Made by a program: the position numbers and the translations under genes
Shown: piece by piece, positions 6,918-10,048 of the stretch
How positions within the stretch are numbered: the stretch's first letter is position 1
Layout: each line of letters starts with the position of its first letter
Notes under the pieces: generated by a model
Database searches by the model: none
What the model was told of the DNA's origin: nothing
The model's input: only the letters and a program-made list of their open reading frames with translations
NCBI GenBank assembly: GCA_023252115.1
Contig: JAHEXM010000038.1
Span: 1 to 10,048 of the forward strand
DNA: 10,048 nucleotides
Reading direction: 5' to 3'
Source: Micrococcales bacterium
GTDB taxonomy: Bacteria > Actinomycetota > Actinomycetes > S36-B12 > UBA10799

Positions 6918-8138
6918 CTACATAGGTTGATCGACCAGCATCGCGCACGTTTCGGGTTCTGCGCCAGCTCGCTTGAGCAGCGTGAGTGCCACCGCGGGAA
7001 AAATGATCACTGACAACAAACCGGCGGCGACGAGCGCCGCTGCGGTCGATTGAGAAAGAACATGCAACCCAAGACCGATCTGGGTGGCGGCAACGATGAA
7101 CGGCAGCGAAGTCGCTTGAAGCAAACCGGCAATGATCGAGCGCTGAGTACCAACCAATGGGCGGTACAAGAAAGCTGGCAGTCCGCGAACAACAAGAAGA
7201 GCGATAAGAAATATCGGAATCTGCACCAACGCCGCGGTGCTTGAGACAAGAGCGCTCAGATCGAAACGCAACCCACTGGTAATAAAGAAGATCGGAATGA
7301 ATACCCCGAAACCAATTGCATCCAACTTCGCGTGAAAGAGCTTATGGGTGTGCATTGAATCGCGATCCACCACGCTGAGAATCGCACCCGCCGCGAAGGC
7401 ACCGAGGATCAATTCGAAGCCGAAAAAATCCGCCAAGACGGCAATTCCGATCAACAACATAAACGCACCGCGAATACGAATCTGCGCAGTGGTGTCCTGC
7501 AACATTTTCAATGTCCCGGACAGCAACGACCATCGCTCTGCGCGCCAGATAGAAACGCCGACCAACAGCACCAAGATGGCAAAGCCTCCCAGCAGGAGAA
7601 CCTTGGTCATCACATCGGTGGATTGCTCCGAAAACAACAACGACAACAGCACGATTGCGCCGAACTCAGCAATGGATGCCCCAGCGACGACCAGTTGCCC
7701 GAAACCAGTCGTTATCTGGCCAGAGTCTTTAAGAACGGGGATAACCACACCGATTGCTGTTGCCACCAGCACTATCGCAACGAACAGCGGCGTCGTGGTG
7801 AGACCAATCGCCTTCACGGTGAAGCCAGCTGCAACGGCGATCACCAACGACAGACCAAATGCCATGCCTGCGAGCTTGAGCCGCCGACCGCGGAGTTGGC
7901 CGAAATCGACCTCCAACCCAGACAGGAAGAGCAAGAACACCAAGCCGATGAGAGCCATGATCGCTACGGGCTCATCAACATGAACCCAATTGAGTACAGC
8001 TGGGCCCAGGATGATTCCGGCAACGATTTCCAGCACGATTGCTGGCATTCGCAGTTTGGGAACAAAACCGAGCAGAAGTGGCGCTAGAAAGGCTACGACC
8101 GTGACGATGAAGAGGTTGGTGAATTCAATCTTGGTCAC
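6918..8138 (-). CDS. Cation:proton antiporter, CPA2/KefB-like membrane domain
   Basis: This 406-residue polytopic inner-membrane protein has about a dozen hydrophobic segments. Typical CPA2 landmarks are MPAIVLEIVAGIILGPAVL (31-49), GLVFLLFLSGLEVDF (65-79), IGVVIPVLKDSG (129-140), AGASIAEFGAIVLL (152-165), ELILGAFAAGAIL (242-254) and GVFIPIFFITSGLRFDL (278-294). Such proteins exchange Na+ or K+ for protons in pH and ion homeostasis. The Asp-Asp of electrogenic members is absent; the core segment has Ala-Glu (A157, E158) instead, so stoichiometry and ion are uncertain. There is no C-terminal TrkA-N domain; after the last membrane segment only a short tail remains. The start is GTG at 8138 with TAGGG (8146-8150) 7 bases upstream. 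The muramidase gene ends 101 bases upstream, and the SRPBCC gene begins 93 bases downstream. It has no evident link to the peptide export genes. Confidence 0.93.
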   Translation of the reverse strand: MTKIEFTNLFIVTVVAFLAPLLLGFVPKLRMPAIVLEIVAGIILGPAVLNWVHVDEPVAIMALIGLVFLLFLSGLEVDFGQLRGRRLKLAGMAFGLSLVIAVAAGFTVKAIGLTTTPLFVAIVLVATAIGVVIPVLKDSGQITTGFGQLVVAGASIAEFGAIVLLSLLFSEQSTDVMTKVLLLGGFAILVLLVGVSIWRAERWSLLSGTLKMLQDTTAQIRIRGAFMLLIGIAVLADFFGFELILGAFAAGAILSVVDRDSMHTHKLFHAKLDAIGFGVFIPIFFITSGLRFDLSALVSSTAALVQIPIFLIALLVVRGLPAFLYRPLVGTQRSIIAGLLQATSLPFIVAATQIGLGLHVLSQSTAAALVAAGLLSVIIFPAVALTLLKRAGAEPETCAMLVDQPM

Positions 8139-8239
8139 GCGGCGACCCTATTGCGACGCCAAGGATTGAAATGGCGGCGCGCCGCAATACCTCATCTGGT
8201 TCAGCTTTTGACTTTTAGTGCGCGCCGAACAGTCGTGAA

Positions 8240-9394
8240 CTAGGGGTGACCGAGCGGCGCTGCACTGAGCCCAGGTGATGGCTGCGGAAGCGGCAGGTCC
8301 TGCTCTGCCGGCCCGGTGACACCTAGTTGAAGCGCGGGCCCTGGATTGGGGGCGACTGGAGCGGGCGCTTGGGGGTGCGCAACGGGGTAGAGCATCTTGC
8401 GTGGAAGCAGAAAAACATCGAGATCTGAGTCCGATGTGGGGATTCCTGGAATTGCCCCAATCGAACTGAACTGCCAGGCAATTGCTTTCGCCCATGTTGG
8501 TATCGGTGGTGCCTTCTTGTAGTTCAAGCCGTAGGCCGCTACCCAAACCGGAAACGGCTTGAGGGCAGTGACATTTCCGAGGTGCTCAATCAGGAAGTTC
8601 GACGATGCGTAAATCCAGGGCGCTCGTGTCGAATGAGCCTGAACTTCCGTCAGGAAGGCGACTGTCCATGTCGCTAATTCCGGATTGGACAGCGATCCGG
8701 TTTCCTCGAGATCCAAGGTGACCGGTAAGTGTGCTTGCAACGACGGTGGCGACGCAGCGAGGGCCGCGTCAGCCTGTGCCTTTGCATCAGCTGCAAGGTC
8801 CTTACTCGTCGCGCCGGGCTGCGCGTAGTGGTAGCAACCAGCGTGAATTCCAACCGCTTGCGCAGCCGTCACGTCGCGCGGCCCCCACACCGTGAAGTTG
8901 CCCGTACCGCCGCCGTCAGTGCATTTGACGTAGGCCCACTCGACGCCGGCTGCCTTGACTGCTTTCCAATCAATTGCCGCATCGCCAGGGTGCTGCCAAC
9001 CAGAGACGTCGATTCCCTTGGGTCCCAGGTGTTCGATGCCTTGCGCAGCCCAGTTGGGCGCCTGCGGTCCGGATGGCGCGGGCTTTTTGGCCTCCGGCTT
9101 TTTCGGATCCTTGACCTTGGCCGGCGGCGCGGGCGGAGCTGGGGGCGGTGGAGGCAGCGGCTTGGCGGGGTTCACCGTTGTGGGCGGCTTGTTCACCGGC
9201 GGCACATGAACGGGTGGTGGCGACTCAACAGTCGGCGTCGGTGTTGGAGTGTCGTCAGGCGAGGGAGTCGCACTCGAGGCACTACGAGTCGGGGAACTTG
9301 AAGAGTCAGCCAATGCCGTCGAAGCGCCACTGGAAACCACCATCACGGCGAGAGCAGCAGGAACTGCGGCTCGTCGGATCAGGTGCAGCTTCAT
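8240..9394 (-). CDS. Secreted GH25-type muramidase (lysozyme) with Pro-rich linker
   Basis: Predicted extracellular peptidoglycan hydrolase cutting MurNAc-GlcNAc bonds. The frame also has an ATG at 9409; the ATG at 9394 (Met6 of that longer form) is preferred because it gives a compact MKLHLIRR n-region and because the GAGGG motif abuts the upstream ATG too closely. Counting from 9409, the signal peptide ends near ALADS (33-36). A Ser/Thr/Pro then Pro-rich linker spans about 36-118, including a run of six prolines. The GH25 barrel covers about 131-335: GIDVSGWQ (132-139, Asp134), GCYHYAQPG, the catalytic-type LPVTLDLEE (Asp233, Glu235), WIYASS and a closing WQFSSIGAIPGI with DLDVF. Cys163 and Cys192 are the only cysteines in the mature protein and may pair. 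A Pro/Ala-rich tail of about 50 residues follows. No cell-wall-binding repeat or sortase motif is seen. Confidence 0.9.
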   Translation of the reverse strand: MKLHLIRRAAVPAALAVMVVSSGASTALADSSSSPTRSASSATPSPDDTPTPTPTVESPPPVHVPPVNKPPTTVNPAKPLPPPPPAPPAPPAKVKDPKKPEAKKPAPSGPQAPNWAAQGIEHLGPKGIDVSGWQHPGDAAIDWKAVKAAGVEWAYVKCTDGGGTGNFTVWGPRDVTAAQAVGIHAGCYHYAQPGATSKDLAADAKAQADAALAASPPSLQAHLPVTLDLEETGSLSNPELATWTVAFLTEVQAHSTRAPWIYASSNFLIEHLGNVTALKPFPVWVAAYGLNYKKAPPIPTWAKAIAWQFSSIGAIPGIPTSDSDLDVFLLPRKMLYPVAHPQAPAPVAPNPGPALQLGVTGPAEQDLPLPQPSPGLSAAPLGHP

Positions 9395-9457
9395 CGGCGA
9401 ACTCAACATCCCTCGGTGACTTGAAGTATTTGGCTAGACGCAATCGGCTGGCGGCTA

Positions 9458-9498
9458 ACGCCACGTTTCCAGCATCTACTTGTTTACACCAGGTTTCC
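9458..9498. repeat. Imperfect 13-base direct repeat, possible operator, upstream of the muramidase gene
   Basis: ACGCCACGTTTCC (9458-9470) and ACACCAGGTTTCC (9486-9498) match at 11 of 13 positions, with a 15-base gap. On the minus strand they read GGAAACGTGGCGT and GGAAACCTGGTGT. They lie 64 and 92 bases upstream of the muramidase start. Pairs like this often bind a regulator; none is identified here. Confidence 0.35.
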
Positions 9499-9546
9499 GG
9501 ATATATCTAGGCAGAAACGATGGCGGCTGCGCGTCTTGCCGCCGAT

Positions 9547-9575
9547 TTGTCACCAGACGCCGGATTTTCTATTGT
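9547..9575 (+). promoter_or_regulatory. Candidate promoter of the lipoprotein gene
   Basis: TTGTCA (9547-9552) and TATTGT (9570-9575) are spaced by exactly 17 bases and match the -35 and -10 consensus at 5 and 4 of 6 positions. Transcription would begin near 9582, giving a leader of about 33 bases that contains the GAGGAG site (9604-9609) 5 bases before the GTG start. Confidence 0.55.
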
Positions 9576-9614
9576 TTGGACCTCGGCAGATAGCCGCACA
9601 ATTGAGGAGTCCTG

Positions 9615-10048
9615 GTGTTTCAGAATCATTCCAAGTCCTTGACCGTCGGACTCGTTGCAGGCTCTGTAGCAGCACTGGCACTGGCTGGCTGCAGTAGCAA
9701 CTCGGGATCATCGTCATCATCGGCATCACCATCACCCTCAGGGCAAGTGACCATCACCCTTAGCCCACAGAACAACTCCGGCATCAATGGAACGGCAACC
9801 ATTACCCCAATGGGGACTAACCAGATCCAGGTCGCCATCAATGTGACTGGCGAGCCAGATGGTGCGTACGAACCGGCACACATTCACATGGGCACCTGCG
9901 CAAACTTGAACCCAACACCGCAGTTCTTCCTCACGGATTCCAGTAGCTCAACGAACGGCGGGCAACTGTGGCTGCAGAACGGAAAAGCAACCGTCACCGT
10001 CAACACCACGATGTCCGAGATTCAAAACACTGCGCACCCAATCAACAT
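9615..10048 (+). CDS. Small lipoprotein with a Cu/Zn-SOD/CHRD-like domain, 3' end cut off by the window
   Basis: A GTG at 9615 preceded by GAGGAG (9604-9609) opens a frame that runs 144 codons to the right edge without a stop. Residues 1-26 form a lipoprotein signal ending in the lipobox LALAGC, with Cys26 as the probable lipid anchor. A Ser/Pro-rich tether (27-43) follows. The folded part begins with VTITLSPQNNSGINGTATI and contains PAHIHMGTC (87-95), which resembles the metal-ligand strand of Cu/Zn superoxide dismutases and the CHRD fold (beta repeats with HxHxGxC). The remaining SOD ligands would be near or past the edge (HPIN at 141-144 may begin one), so enzyme activity cannot be judged. 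It is probably an outer-face, membrane-anchored protein of unknown role. It is transcribed away from the muramidase gene and has its own promoter. Confidence 0.85.
   Translation, partial: MFQNHSKSLTVGLVAGSVAALALAGCSSNSGSSSSSASPSPSGQVTITLSPQNNSGINGTATITPMGTNQIQVAINVTGEPDGAYEPAHIHMGTCANLNPTPQFFLTDSSSSTNGGQLWLQNGKATVTVNTTMSEIQNTAHPIN

Larger units (their letters stand above)
9410..9614. other. Divergent intergenic region between muramidase and lipoprotein genes
   Basis: This 205-base gap separates the minus-strand muramidase gene and the plus-strand lipoprotein gene. It contains a plausible plus-strand promoter and a pair of imperfect 13-base direct repeats. No ORF with a ribosome site and no RNA gene was recognised. 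A minus-strand promoter was not clear; TAGATA near 9508 is the only -10-like word and lacks a good -35. Confidence 0.6.

Noticed and set aside
7348..7983. 211-codon plus-strand frame opposite the antiporter gene
   Set aside because: Antisense to a clear membrane protein gene; the composition is what the reverse of hydrophobic codons gives.
8174..8185. Perfect 12-base GC palindrome GCGGCGCGCCGC between the muramidase and antiporter genes
   Set aside because: It could form only a 4-bp stem with a 4-base loop, has no T-run after it in the minus direction, and such palindromes arise easily in GC-rich DNA. Not called as terminator or operator.
8729..9301. 190-codon plus-strand Arg-rich frame opposite the muramidase gene
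   Set aside because: Covers the GH25 domain and Pro-rich linker on the other strand; the Gly/Arg richness comes from reversing Pro/Ala codons.

Overview
The window looks like a chromosomal segment from an actinobacterium-like organism. The signs are moderately high GC by eye, several GTG starts, AGGAG-type ribosome binding sites, a possible leaderless promoter, and secreted proteins with Ala-rich signal peptides and Pro-rich linkers. No ribosomal RNA, taxonomic marker or phage gene is present, so this placement is an inference.

Layout. From about 9394 down to 1 every gene is on the minus strand: a secreted GH25-type muramidase, a CPA2-type cation/proton antiporter and a SRPBCC-fold protein, then a tight block of five genes. 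In order of transcription these are a HprK-like P-loop protein (6303-5440), a PAPS-type sulfotransferase (5443-4592), a HlyD-like membrane fusion protein (4546-3725), a C39-peptidase ABC transporter (3695-1443) and a second ABC transporter with a long N-terminal extension (1456 to beyond the left edge). Their spacings are -4, +45, +29 and -14 bases, so they are very probably one operon. A plus-strand lipoprotein gene (from 9615, cut by the right edge) diverges from the muramidase gene across a 205-base intergenic region.

How the genes work together. The last three genes match the NHLM/NHLP (nitrile-hydratase-leader) bacteriocin export set: HlyD, ABC1 with the leader peptidase, and ABC2. This machine cleaves a double-glycine-type leader and exports a ribosomally made peptide. 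The coupled sulfotransferase and HprK-like protein upstream suggest that the exported peptide is modified, possibly sulfated. The order sulfotransferase, HlyD, C39-ABC is the same as raxST-raxA-raxB of Xanthomonas, which sulfates and exports the RaxX peptide. No precursor peptide or standard RiPP maturase is visible here, so the substrate is unknown; it may lie beyond the left edge.

The right half (muramidase, antiporter, lipoprotein) looks like ordinary envelope and housekeeping content. No intergenic stretch exceeds 300 bases, and I saw no tRNA, CRISPR, insertion sequence or convincing intrinsic terminator.
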